Origin: Chara braunii
Taxonomy: Eukaryota > Streptophyta > Charophyceae > Charales > Characeae
NCBI GenBank assembly: GCA_003427395.1
Contig: BFEA01000105.1
Location: forward strand, 1,811,994 to 1,849,520
Length of the DNA stretch: 37,527 nt
Direction: 5' to 3'
In this document: in pieces, positions 9,986 to 20,150 of the stretch
Numbering within the stretch: position 1 is the first letter of the stretch
Layout of the letters: each line of letters starts with the position of its first letter
Position numbers and translations under genes: made by a program
The notes under the pieces: generated by a model
Seen by the model: the letters and a program-made list of their open reading frames with translations, nothing else
Told to the model about the DNA's origin: nothing
The model's database searches: none

Positions 9986-10986
9986 TACTTGACTCCTAGA
10001 CCGGGAACCTCCTCGGCGTCTACCGGTTGCTTACCTTTCTGAGCTACGACAACGACTACTCCACCCCCTGAAGCTTCTACGCTGCTAGCCTCTGAACCTA
10101 TTCCTGCCTGGAAGTCATCATCCAACTTGATGGTGGAACCATCGTTGTCGACGAATATAATGCGGCCCTTTGCCTTCCAGTTGGGAGGCAGTGACTTCTT
10201 CCTACCATCCGTCGTGGGTGTCTGACCGTGCCCTATCTTTGCTTCCAGGTCTAGGGCCTTCTTGCTAAACGACGGGAAGATGCGCATGTTGATGTCGGCC
10301 TCACCGGCCAACTGAATCTTGAGAGGCATAGGAAAGCATCTCAGGTAGGAGGTGAGTAAAACCTGGGGGTCATAGTGCACCCCAGGGACACAGATCAGAC
10401 GCTCTACTGTGTCTGTGGCCTCCCTTATTGACTTAAACTGCCTTGTATGCAGAGTCAGGATCGCGTCAGTGGCCTTTTGGGCCTCCTGAGGATCATGCCA
10501 CCTATCTTCCACCAACTTGAGGAAGTCATCCAGTTTCTGGGTGACTGCCCAAGCGTGGAAGTCATGACCGTATCCCTGCAACTGCACTAAACCACTCAAC
10601 CATCTTGACGCACTTCCCTCTAGATAGGAGGTAGCCACAAGCACTTCCTCGTGCAAGAAGGTAAGTTTGCACTTAATGTAGACTGGCACAAACCTCAACC
10701 ACGTGTCAAGGTCTTCGCCCCTCTTGTCCTCTGTAAAGGGTTTAGGAGCGGCAATGGCCGTCTTCGGAACCCACTGACTGTGTCCCGACACCTAAACCAT
10801 TCCGGGCTGTGGACCCTGAGGAGCAGGCTGCTGCACTATCTGCTGCTGAGGCTGTGTACCCTGCGGCTGTGCAGGCTGTGAGACAGCAGGCTGCCCCCTT
10901 ACGGCAACCTGCGACGGAGGTTGGGAAAACACTGTCTGTACAAGAATCTGTACAGTAGGACCTGCTGAGAACCCTCCTGCTAGCAT
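9985..10986 (-). pseudogene. Gag capsid region, interrupted by a stop
   Basis: 9985-10791 encodes 268 residues with the retrotransposon Gag signature SYLEGSASRWLSG and the downstream LTSYLRCFP region, forming the particle shell that packages element RNA. The same frame continues upstream (10792-10986) as a Gln/Pro-rich linker, separated by a single stop codon at 10792-10794. The 10791 start codon is GTG, so this is a continuation of one frame and not a true start. Confidence 0.75.
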
Positions 10987-11710
10987 ACCTAGGGAAGCGG
11001 TTTGGACCGATGCTGGGAAGACATGGGGATACCCTAGTCACCAGTGGGACATAAGGAGGAGGTTGTACAACGGGCCAGGCACCAGGCCCGAACAGCGATG
11101 GTGCTGCCTGCGCTCGCCCGACCAGCAAGGCCAGACTCTGCTGGATGTCTTGAAGGAGAGCTGTGTAGTGGTCCTGCATCTTTACAACTCCTAGCAGGGC
11201 TGTCCACAACGCCCTCACACCTGCATCCATGTGCGTCAGGTCCATTCCCTCTAACTCACTGATGTCCGCTTGTCTCCGCTGCATCCTAGCTCTTATTCTA
11301 ATCATTCTTTCCTTCTCTGCCTTTATCTCTCCGAAAGCCCTCTGTAGCTGTGCCTCCTGCAGTGCTGTCTGCTGTATGGCGATCTCATGGGAAGTCATCA
11401 CTATTGGCTGGCTTGCCATAACGCCAGTGGACTGACTCAAGGTCTGCGCAACCGTTAACCGAACGGTCCCTGAACTGCTGGCTTGGGAACTCTGCTGCGC
11501 AGCAGTTGACATGGCTGCTGAAGCTGCGGCTTCGCTTGCGAATGCCCTGTTGGCCTCTGCTGCCATAGCTCTCGGCTGGTGCTGCTGTCTCTCCCTAAGC
11601 TGGCGGAACAGTAACCTATCACCCTCGGGTCCTAATGCCACGTGGGCAATCGGGTGTCTGGCCGATCGCAAGATCCGGTCGTCCTCACTAGTGGTATCCC
11701 TATTGCTCAT
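10987..11710 (-). CDS. Gag N-terminal region of the gypsy element
   Basis: An ATG at 11710 opens a frame that runs to 10742, but only the first part is likely genuine. Residues 1-240 include Ala/Gln-rich sequence and a helical, coiled-coil-like stretch (ALQEAQLQRAFGEIKAEKER). Near 10990-11050 the reading shifts to the Gln/Pro-rich frame that leads into the capsid region. The segment is the expected N-terminal extension of a plant/algal Gag. It has no enzymatic motif. Confidence 0.55.
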
Positions 11711-12935
11711 TAGCTACAGAGCTCTACACAATCTGCACTAGGTCACCCTTTGGTGCCTACCACAGCGTAGTGCACACACCGACTGATAAATCGATGGCTG
11801 TGTCAGAGTAGATACATCTGGGTCCAACAGGTAAGTTCAGATTCCTACAAATGAAAACTATTTTACTTTGACTAGTCCGCAAACAGAAAGCACGATGAAC
11901 AGCAAACAGTTCTACTATGCTGTCTGTCAGATGTTAATGGCTGTACATCTGACTAATCAAAATAAAAATAGAATCATTTGTTGTGTCTGTTTGCAGAATG
12001 GAATCTTGCCCAAACTTATCACCTGGAATCTACCCCTCCCTCAGTTCTTCTTGAATGTCTCTTGTCGTCAACGTCCCTGAGCAATCTGGAACAGCGTGCG
12101 TGTCTAAAGGTGTGCACACGGCCCACCCCTGTGCCCCAAGTCCTGCTGAGCTGGCCAGCCCTGCACAGTCTTTATCCTCACGTGCAGCGAGCCTTACACG
12201 GACCGATTGGCTGATCAGGAGGCATTTTTATGGACGCCCCCTGAAGTCCTCAGGAATTATTTAATGTCGCAAACAGGACGACGATCACAGCCAATGGAAG
12301 GTCCCCCGCCGGTGCTTATTTATAGACGCCCGGTCTTGTCTGCCCCATAGGGCTGGCCTGGCCCTCAGAACCCCTCTACAGCGCAGCGAGCAGACAAAGG
12401 ACAAAGCAGCAAAGCATGCGTGCTCTACTCCCGGTGGGTTGGCATGGTGACCGTGACCCAGTGCTTCGTCCAGGGCCCTTCAGATAGCACCGCCCTCGAC
12501 TCTCAAGGTTGAGCGCACACGACTCCTCACATGAGAGGACTCTCAAGACAGAACACAGATTCTCATGGTAAGAAGTGTTGAAGAGGGTAGATAAGGTTAG
12601 GTGCAAAGTACCTCAGAATAGCTGCCCCCAACCACAGATATTCGCACCGGATGACCCGATGTTGATTGTGATGACCAGTCGCTGCTTCGGCACAACCAGC
12701 ATTGCGCAGCCGTTCCACCTCAGCATCAATCGCACATCGGATAGTTCTCATCACACTGCGAACACCCAAAATTCACCGCATAGCCTTCCTGGCGATCCCC
12801 TCTCCACCTGGGTCGCCTGCTTATCTTCGCCCTCCTCACTACACACATCCCACGGCACGGTCGCTCACCGCACACACCGCGTGCATGTACCGCATTAGGC
12901 AGAAGACAAGCGCCAGATTAGCGCACCGAACCACA
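11711..12935 (-). other. Leader of the gypsy element
   Basis: About 1.2 kb between the primer-binding site and the Gag start. No frame is supported. Two similar words, cATTTTTATGGACGCCC (12224-12240) and CTTATTTATAGACGCCC (12316-12331), recur about 90 bp apart. Packaging and leader signals would lie here, but none can be assigned from sequence alone. Confidence 0.5.
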
Positions 12936-12947
12936 GCTCCGATACCA
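12936..12947 (-). other. Primer-binding site (initiator Met tRNA type)
   Basis: Minus-strand TGGTATCGGAGC starts three bases after the 5' LTR. It matches the 3' end complement of plant initiator methionine tRNA (TGGTATCAGAGC) with one mismatch. It primes minus-strand cDNA synthesis. Confidence 0.8.
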
Positions 12948-12950
12948 AAT

Positions 12951-13857
12951 TGCAAGGAAGATGAGCAATAGCGAACTTCAGAAATCAAACAGCATCATAC
13001 ACATGAGACCAGATAGTCGTGACCTCGAACCAATAGCAGAATTGCATCACGAGTCTCACCAAATAAGAGCACACGAAAAGCTCATAATTGACAATGCTGG
13101 AATAGTCTCATCATCATCAACGAAGAACCAATGCCGATAACCTATCTGGCGCTCGGCGCCCAGACTACAGATGGCAGATCCTATCCGCTGATGACGTCGA
13201 CAGCTCCCCGAAGTACGAGCAGATCTCGGACAATGCCGTACGCTTCAAGCACCAGGTATGTCTCTCGTATCACTCACAACCTCGTTCCCCGACTCACAGA
13301 TGCCACATGCATCCAAGAACCACCATGCACCCCATCCAGCATACAGCAGCGCAGCTCGGCTATGGCTGCCTGCTCCTTCCAGCTCGCCCGTGAGTGTGTG
13401 AGCCTGGCCAGCGATAGCGCAGCATGCAGCCAGTGCCCGAATGCCCAATGCGTGGGTAGGCCCTTTCCTAAATGGAAGCGGCCTGCCTGCCTTGTGTGCA
13501 GCCTGGCTGCGCTGGGCCCCTCCCCAGACGCTTCCAGTAGGCCCACAGAGGCTGAGCCCCAGTCCAAACGAATTCAGGCCCAGGGCCTGTGACAGTTACC
13601 CGTGCCCAACTGCCTACAGTCTGAGTTGGGTTCATGCTGCATATCTCGCCCAGGGCCTGACTCAGATGCATTTGATAAAGGAGACCAGGGCCTGGGCGCT
13701 TTCAACCAACTGGCGCTGTGCAACTGCCTGAATTTCCCCAGTTGCGTGGTGACCCAAAAATGGCCTGTAGGCCTCGGTCGAGCCTGCCTTCACTTAGGGC
13801 GGCCGACTATGCTGAAGATAGGGCCCAGTAGGGCGTACCGAGGCCTTGTGCCTCGCA
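12951..13857 (-). repeat. 5' LTR of the gypsy element
   Basis: Plus-strand termini TGCAAGGAAG and CCTCGCA; aligns with 4421-5272 with scattered substitutions and indels. It would hold the promoter for element transcription toward lower coordinates. No clear TATA box was assigned. Confidence 0.9.
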
Positions 13858-13858
13858 A

Positions 13859-13893
<35 letters not shown>

Positions 13894-14059
13894 ATAATAA
13901 AGAATTCCGCTCCCAAACGGAATCGAACCGGTGACCTCCGCTATAGCAACCGGATGCCTTTAAAGCACTGCAATTGGGACCCGGTGTTTTTCAAAACTGA
14001 AGCCATACCGGTAGTGACATTCAGCCCACCCCAGCACTGGTCCACCAAGGACTTACATC
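13858..14059. mobile_element. Right part of the pre-existing insertion, with tRNA-like segment
   Basis: Starts with an ACT/AAT microsatellite (13858-13900), then a minus-strand tRNA-like stretch (about 13905-13985). It has a T-arm/B-box word GGTTCGATTCC, an acceptor-like TCCCAA ... TTGGGA pair and a plausible anticodon arm, but the D-arm is truncated. It is therefore a tRNA-derived fragment (SINE-like), not a functional tRNA gene. It ends at the broken U6 half. Confidence 0.4.
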
Positions 14060-14155
14060 GTCAGCCTTGCCCAGGGGCGATGCTAATCTATCTTCTCTGG
14101 TATTGTTCCTTTTTTTTTTTGTTCATTTTAACGGACCTCCCGAAGAAGGCTTTTT
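14060..14155 (-). pseudogene. 5' half of a U6 retrocopy (split)
   Basis: On the minus strand: a hairpin remnant near CTTCGGGA, CCGTTAAAAT, an inserted A-run, GGAACAATACCAGAGAAG, ATTAGCAT and GCCCCTGGGCAAGG. These correspond to U6 nucleotides 1 to about 70. The remaining 3' part of U6 is found beyond the retrotransposon at 4280-4315. Confidence 0.6.
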
Positions 14156-14719
14156 ATTCTTCTTAATAAAAAAAATGGATCGTAAATTTCGGAATTAATA
14201 CGGTAATAATTGTACCTGGAGTCGTCGACCATTCTCTCTCTCTCTCTCTATTTTTTTTTTTTTTTGGTTTGGAGTGCAGCAGAATTTTTTTCGAGGCCTC
14301 CAGGGGATTGCTGGCTGCTACGGGCAGGGGTCTGTGATAATGCTCTGTGATAATGCCAACTGGATGCAGACTAGATGCTGCTTTGTGCACAAGCTGCGCT
14401 CCTTTTTTTATTTTTGGTTTGGGTGTTTTTCACACTTCTATTCAGTATGTATGTATAATAGTTGAAGAGAGTGAACGTGAGACTCGTAGAAGTGAGACAG
14501 ATGACACAAAGTTAAATGAAAGAAAAGTAGAAAGATAGAGATAGATGATATGCAAGAAAAGAACAAGTACCGGTGGGTTCGGCAACGTCGACCCCGACCG
14601 GTCTCGACCGCCCCCGCCACGCGGTTGTCTTCAAGGGGGTCACCATCTAGATGCTGATTAGATGTTGACAAAATGCTGCTGATTTTATTATTATTTTTAT
14701 TTTATTTTTTAATAAATTT
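14156..14719. other. AT-rich intergenic sequence
   Basis: No supported gene. It holds a short CT tract (14235-14248), T-runs and an A-rich tail (14680-14715) belonging to the U6 copy at 14720. Short frames here are low-complexity. Confidence 0.4.
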
Positions 14720-14813
14720 GGACCATTTCTCGGTTTATGTGTGTCATCCTTGCAGAGGGGCCATGCTCTTCATTCTCTGTATCGTTCCAATTTTAACGGA
14801 TGTCCCGAAGGAC
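14720..14813 (-). pseudogene. U6 snRNA retrocopy, near full length
   Basis: The best U6 match in the window. The minus strand reads a TCGGGA 5' hairpin, ATTGGAACGATACAGAGAA, GCATGGCCCCT, CAAGGATGACACACA and GAGAAATGGTCC, then continues into an A/T-rich tail instead of a Pol III T-terminator. No TATA or upstream element was recognised upstream. The AGATTAG block is altered. It looks like a retroposed copy. Confidence 0.7.
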
Positions 14814-15000
14814 AATGCTGCTGATTTTTTGTTTCTTTTTTTTTGTTTTTGTTTGAATACCGGCTAGATAGTGAAATTTGATGACGGCTAGATGCCGATT
14901 ACGGCCTTCCACAGAATAAAAAATGCATGATCCTTTAAAAAACAGAAAAAAGAAAAGACAAGAAAAAGAAGAATGCATGATCCTTTATAGCTGAATCTGG

Positions 15001-15278
15001 GCCAACTTTCAGTCTGAATACAGCTATCAAGACGGTACATTCTTTTCGGGAGAAGGTAGTCGATGCTGATTAGATGTGGTCACCCGATGCCGACTGGATG
15101 CTGACGACCAATGGCAGGTCATTATCGCTGTATGTGGACTGAAAGTTGCCCCAAATGCCGCTATAACGACTGTTGTCCTCACATCGAAGGGAACCCCCGG
15201 TCATTATCGCTGCAGCTGGACTCGAAGTTGCCCGAAATACAGCTATAATGACGGGGCGTTCTTTTAGCATGAAGACGG
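15001..15278. mobile_element. Clustered degenerate copies of the 105-bp MITE family
   Basis: The most complete copy is 15174-15278, ending GCATGAAGACGG with a CGGTCATTATcGCTG / CAGCTATAATGACgGG inverted core. A truncated copy precedes it (about 15115-15173), and another partial right end finishes at 15056 (GAGAAGG followed by TA). All share the core seen at 23466-23570. Confidence 0.6.
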
Positions 15279-15430
15279 TTGCTAACTCGATGCTGACTTG
15301 ATGCTGACTATGATAAGTGCTTACTGAATGTGGTCTGGATACTGACCAGATGCTTACTAGGACTACACCCCTGACTGAAGGGGGTATAACTTTGTGGATT
15401 AGCAGGATTGATATAGTGATAGTGACCAAC

Positions 15431-15506
15431 GGGCCTAGCTCAGTTGGTACAGCCCCCCGGAACTGTTGAAATATGAATCAGACCCAAGTTCGAATCCAGA
15501 TACTTT
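15431..15506 (+). other. tRNA-like sequence (SINE head)
   Basis: A-box TAGCTCAGTTGG (15436-15447) and B-box AGTTCGAATCC (15487-15497) are spaced as in a tRNA gene. The 5' GGGCCTA and the 3' end after the T-arm do not pair, and no anticodon stem closes properly. It is best read as a tRNA-derived SINE head with an internal Pol III promoter, later interrupted by the LTR at 15525. It is not counted as a functional tRNA. Confidence 0.5.
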
Positions 15507-15524
15507 CAGATGTGTAGAATAAAA

Positions 15525-16670
15525 TGCAAGGAATATGAGTGAGAGCGGTAGACAGAAATCCAAATTGCGAAATCACGCTGTAGTCCAGATAGTCATGTAC
15601 CAAGCAGAGAGCACAATGCACCAAGACAACATCCAAATAATGATTGATAATATAAATTTATAAAAGTGATCCCACATTTCAATCTCGACGTTCTCTTGCC
15701 TCACCAGCATAGTAACCAATGTCGCTCTTCCAGATCGCCGCGCAGCGCCACGCCTACACTACTCAGCGTATCTAGCCTATCTACATTCATGCGACAGGTA
15801 CACTTCGAAGTTGAAGACCAATGTACGTGCCTTCGTCGCCAATGCAGACTGCCAGCATACACGAGGTACGTCTCTCTCTCCTCCCCTCATCACTCCCTGA
15901 CTTCCCACAGAGTGCGCCTCCTACCCGAAGACCACCATCGCCATCACCCTGAATGCGCCAAGTAGCCCGGCTAAGGCCGCCGTGCGGCCGCTGCCACGGC
16001 AGCTCCCATTCTCAACTCCAGCGCCCGTGCGCGCCGTGGCCAGAAGTGCTAGCGCAGCTGCTCGTGCATCAACGCAGCAGCGTGGCCGCCGCATCGCCTG
16101 CACAGGCCAGAATGATCCTGGCTGGAGTGCTCACTTTCCTTTATGGAAAGTGAGCCCTGCTTGCTGTGCCTTGGGCCTGGCTGGGCGAGTTTCCAGTAGC
16201 TTCCAGTCGGGCCCCAGTATCTGCACCCAGGCCCAGTTTCAGATACAGGCGTGGGCGCCGTGCAGTTAGGCACGTCCAGGTAGCCCACGAGGCTTGAAGT
16301 GTTCGGCGCACTCCCATTGGCTCTTGGGATGTGTGTGATGAAGGAGCTGCTTTCTCATTGGTCCGAGGCCCCGCTACGTCACTTGTTGGCCTCTGGATGC
16401 CTGTGCCCAGGGCCTCAACCGGATGAGCCCTGTGCGCAACCATACGATGCAGCTGCTGCTTCTGGAAGGAGCCAGGGAAGGCTCACGTTGCTCTGTAACC
16501 AACTGGTGTGCTGCAACTGTCTGATTCCCCACACACGAAGAATGGCAGAAGTAGGCCTCGTGCAAATATGCAGGCCCGCCTTCAATTAGGCCGGGCACGA
16601 GGCTTGCTGGGCCCTGAGCCCAGAACGTCTGTGCGCCCGAAGAGGGCCTTGTGAGGGCTCAATCCTCGCA
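15525..16670. mobile_element. Solo LTR related to the gypsy LTRs
   Basis: Starts TGCAAGGAATATGAG and ends AATCCTCGCA, the same TG..CA termini as the LTRs at 4421 and 12951. Shared internal blocks include CCAGATAGTC, CTTTATGGAA..G..GCC, TTCCAGTaG and GGCCTCGT. It is flanked by AAAA on both sides (15521-15524 and 16671-16674), a candidate target duplication. No internal gag/pol accompanies it, so it is a solo LTR from a diverged family member. Confidence 0.6.
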
Positions 16671-17078
16671 AAAATCATTCTGAATTGCCTGGGCCCGATC
16701 AGTTCAATGATGATATCTCAAGGCTGCTGCCCTTTTAAAAAAAAGAAGCAGGGAAAATAAAAATAAAAATGACAGTAGCGTTTGAGGCGCGAGTGGTTTA
16801 GAAGGAAAAAAAAGAAAAAAAAAAGAAAAAACTTCAAAAAAGAAAGATTAGAAGACTATGTGGCCTTGTAAATGTGGAGTTGGGTTCTTGGTTTGCCTGG
16901 TAGCAGGCCTGAGGCATTTGTTTCCTTTTCAGGGTCTGCGGGTATCAGGACAGGGGTCTGGTTTTGTCCATGTCTTTCGCCGGATTCCACCCTGACATCT
17001 CTCTTCCTTCTTTTTCCGGGTTGCTTGTTGATTCCTGGCCTCTCCATTTGGTGTGCGTAATCAAATGAGCTGAGTTTC

Positions 17079-17136
<58 letters not shown>

Positions 17137-17686
17137 AAAAAAGAAAAAAAAAGGAGAAAAGAAAAAAAGAAAGAAAGAAAAAAAAAAAAAAAGTGTTGTT
17201 GTAGAAGAGCGATTGGATAGACGCATGCCTTTTTTTTGTTTTTTCTGTGTCTCGTTATATTTGAGGGTACAAAAAAAAAGAGAGACCAAAAGGTCTTTTC
17301 TCATGCCTCAAACAACACAAGTAAAAAAAAATAAAAAAATTGTGGATCCTGTTAACCAGGCTGGTGCTTGAACTTGGGGTTTGGAAGTACCCCCCTGTTA
17401 ACCAGCTGTCGGAAAGCAGGGACTAGTTGACAGGGGGACCTCTGGCCTGAGGCATTTGTTGGGCGCTGGAATATGGGGTTTGGAACCCCCCCTGTTAAAA
17501 AACTGTGGGTACATGTATGAAGTGCAAATTTGACTTCCATAGAATAAACTGTGCATGCAATTTTTGGAAATCGTTGGGATGCCGACCGGGCCACCTGGGC
17601 CTCCACTGGCTGCCTAGGCGGCGGGGACACGCAAGTGGAAAAAGAGAATCTCTGCGCGGTGAAATGAGTGAGAGTAAATTACTTTA
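16671..17686. other. Unassigned sequence with long poly-A
   Basis: No supported gene. It contains A-rich tracts (16737-16850 and especially 17083-17192, largely A with G interruptions). Two related words GTTAACCAGgCTG / GTTAACCAGCTG occur near 17350 and 17397. Frames across the A-tract are low-complexity. Confidence 0.4.
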
Positions 17687-17836
17687 ACCATGTGTACTTC
17701 CTAAAGTCGTGCCCGTTAACAAGCCACAATTTTAGGAAATGTACGGGTCACTACAGAAGCGACCAAATTCATCTGACTAGAAACTTTTCTACTCTATGTA
17801 CTTCCACAGCCCATAGCTGGGCCAAGTACTGGTGGT
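17687..17836. mobile_element. Short TTAA-family element, copy 1
   Basis: Similar along its length to 30531-30688 (shared blocks GTCGTGCCCGTTAACA, GCCACA.TTTTAGGAAA, CCAAATTCATC, GACTAGAAAC, GCTGGGCCAAGTACTGGTGG). Termini are ACCATGTGTACTTC and AAGTACTGGTGGT, flanked by TTTA and TTCA, presumably mutated TTAA sites. It is non-coding. Confidence 0.6.
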
Positions 17837-18484
17837 TTCAGTTAGGTTGGCGGGCATTGAAACTTCGAGTACCATTTCAGATTATCCCACCTTGGTGCTG
17901 ACCCCTGCGCACATTGGACAATGTTATTTATACTAGCTGATCAAGTTCAGTCTGCCTTGGAAAAGGTAGCCAGTGGGGGAATTGGAGGAAAATTGAATGT
18001 AATAAAAAAAAAAAACAGTAAGATTAACAAGCAGAAACAATCGTAATAAGGAAATGTCCGTGCCCTCCCTCCCTCCCTCCCTTCGCCCCTCCCTCTCTCC
18101 ACTCGATTCACTCACTTCACTCACTTCACTCACTTCACTCACATACTTTCCTCCCTCCCTCGCTCCCTCACTACGCACTCATTCACTTGTTTTCTCTGTC
18201 TGTCTCCCCCATTCCCCTCCCCTTTCTCAACAAGGGTTTTCGATCCTCAAGTGTAGCCATGAATTCAGGTAGAATCCCAGCATACTTCTACTCCACTCGG
18301 CTTCTATATTTATAGTTGGGATGACCGATTGGCTTGTTTGTCTTCTCTTTGCGGATGTCCGTGATCGTTGCGTTGGAACCACCAGCCTAAACGAAGCCGT
18401 AAATATGGGGAGAACTCGAACTTCTCCACACCTTCTCCTTTTCTCCTCTTCTCTGGCAATACCCAAGTATTACGAACACCCTGA

Positions 18485-18551
<67 letters not shown>

Positions 18552-18643
18552 ATCTCTCTCTCTCTCTCTCTCCCCGGTTTTGCTTTCGTGTTCCTTCCTG
18601 AGTAGCTAATGTGGTAGGGTTTGCATTTGTTGCCTTGTGCCAG
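17837..18643. repeat. Intergenic or intron 1 sequence with simple repeats
   Basis: Contains a TTCACTCAC minisatellite (about 18106-18141) and a long CT tract (18484-18570). It ends in a pyrimidine-poor stretch leading to the acceptor CAG at 18641-18643. I looked here and upstream for the SQD2 exon that should encode the conserved EPSPF segment and did not find it. Confidence 0.5.
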
Positions 18644-18710
18644 GTACGTCTGTGGCTACAAAAATCGATTTTGCAATCTTATCCGTTACCTGCGGGAAAT
18701 GGGTGATGAG
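18644..18710 (+). CDS. SQD2: SQD2 internal exon a
   Basis: Reads YVCGYKNRF then IRYLREMGDE, matching the strongly conserved start of the catalytic region of plant SQD2 (YVSGYKNRF.N.IRYLREMGDE). The acceptor is CAG at 18641-18643 and the donor is GTATGG at 18711. The exon begins with the third base of a codon, so the preceding exon must end in phase 2. This segment forms the first beta-alpha unit of the N-terminal Rossmann domain. The polypyrimidine tract before the acceptor is weak (TTTGTTGCCTTGTGC). Confidence 0.85.
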
Positions 18711-18888
18711 GTATGGTCGTCTGCACAAACCTCTCCTGAGGGTTCCATGGGCTTATGTATCCATATTTTATCTCCTTTGATCCTCTCTGCAGCTCTTCTT
18801 TCCCTGCGCGCCCCGCCCCCGCCCCGCCCCCCCCCCCNNNNNNNNNNNNNNNNNNNNNNNNNNNNNNNNAGTTTGTAGTGATGTGACA

Positions 18889-18968
<80 letters not shown>

Positions 18969-20074
18969 CGCTGGGGAGGGTTGGTGTTCTTTTCTGTTCT
19001 GCCTTATTTGCCTTTTTTTCTTTTGTTTTGTGGAAGGAAAAGCTCCGTCTCTTCTGAGGGCAGCAGTCCAGTTGCGTATCACTGGCAAGCATGAAACGGA
19101 GTACAAAATAGAAAGAGTAGAGAACAAGAACAGCCTTTGCCCCTGCAGCACGAGCTGCTTGGGGGGGCTGCGCCGTGACGCTTACGTATTTCCCCACCCG
19201 GGGCTCTCATAATGGCCACCCAGTTGCACATTATGAGTTCTCTTGGGGGGGAGTATCAGGCCATGGACCAGCACCTCCAGTCTCTAGGCCTCCCCAATCT
19301 GTTTCAGACTTTCAGTTCTCCCATCTCTGGGCCTCTCCGGTGAATTCCTTTCGCCCTCTGGGACAGAAGGTTAACCGACCCCCCAATTTTCACCCCCATT
19401 TATAAGAAAACCAAACGGTCATTTTAACCATACTTCACACCAATCTGTAGAGTGCACTTCTGACTAACTTGCTGTAAAAAGAAAACTGAAAAAAAAAACC
19501 AAAAAAACATTTAAAACAGCAAGCCAAAAGTACACTCTCATGAAATTTCACCAACATTTCAATTTGTCAATTTTCAGGGTGGTGAAGGTTACGCTAGAGG
19601 TGAAAAGTGGGGGTACCTGTTAACCATTTGTGGGCCCTTTTTCCATCCATCTCCACCATATCTCCTTGTTTCCGCCCCGCCCCACGCTTCCCCCCCCCAA
19701 CCAGCTGTTCTGCACTCTAAAACCTGAGTCCTATCTCCGCCATCCTCCCCCCTCTCTGTTCTGCACCTCAGCCTTGCATCGGAACAAAAGGATGGAGGTC
19801 GAGGCATATCGCACACTGGGCTGCATGCAGTATCAGGTGGTAGTTCTCCCAGAGCATTAAGTGGAGGACCAGTGCCCAGTTGAGGAGGATAGCAGGCGGT
19901 GGCTCCTGACATTAACCATAGCAGGATGGCCAGTGTGTAGGAGAGGTGGAGAGGTGAAAGTGGGGATCCTTGGGAGTGGTGGATGGCTGTGGGAGCAGGT
20001 GGGTACTTATCTGGTGATTGGCAGAGAGCACTTGTTGGATGAGACTCTCCTGCGTCATTGGACGAGGGACAATT

Positions 20075-20150
<76 letters not shown>

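Larger units (their letters stand above)
4421..13857 (-). mobile_element. Ty3/gypsy LTR retrotransposon (chromovirus-like), full length, decayed
   Basis: The element reads right to left: 5' LTR (12951-13857), primer-binding site (12936-12947), leader, gag, protease, reverse transcriptase, RNase H, integrase with chromodomain-like tail, polypurine tract (5273-5280), 3' LTR (4421-5272). The RT-RNase H-integrase order defines Ty3/gypsy. It spans 9437 bp including an 813-bp secondary insertion. The open reading frames are broken by several frameshifts, at least two internal stops and the insertion, so it cannot be autonomous. LTR divergence includes a 40-50 bp length difference. Flanking microsatellites blur the target duplication (ATAA left, ATAC right). 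Confidence 0.9.

Noticed and set aside
14720-14813. Functional U6 snRNA gene
   Set aside because: No T-run terminator follows the 3' end, the ACAGAGA/AGATTAG region is altered, and no TATA box or upstream element was seen at the expected distance.
15431-15506. Functional tRNA gene
   Set aside because: The acceptor stem does not pair and no anticodon arm is well formed; only the A and B boxes are preserved.
16700-18643. Upstream SQD2 exon encoding the EPSPF segment
   Set aside because: I scanned this stretch, and less closely the region further upstream, for the conserved codons followed by a phase-2 donor and found none, so no exon is called.
18679-19197. 172-codon minus-strand frame across the N gap
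   Set aside because: It is built from a (Ser-Leu)n run produced by the AG microsatellite and spans undetermined bases.
19589-20104. 171-codon minus-strand frame
   Set aside because: It starts in a CA microsatellite (Cys-Val run) and shows no domain; it lies in an SQD2 intron on the opposite strand.
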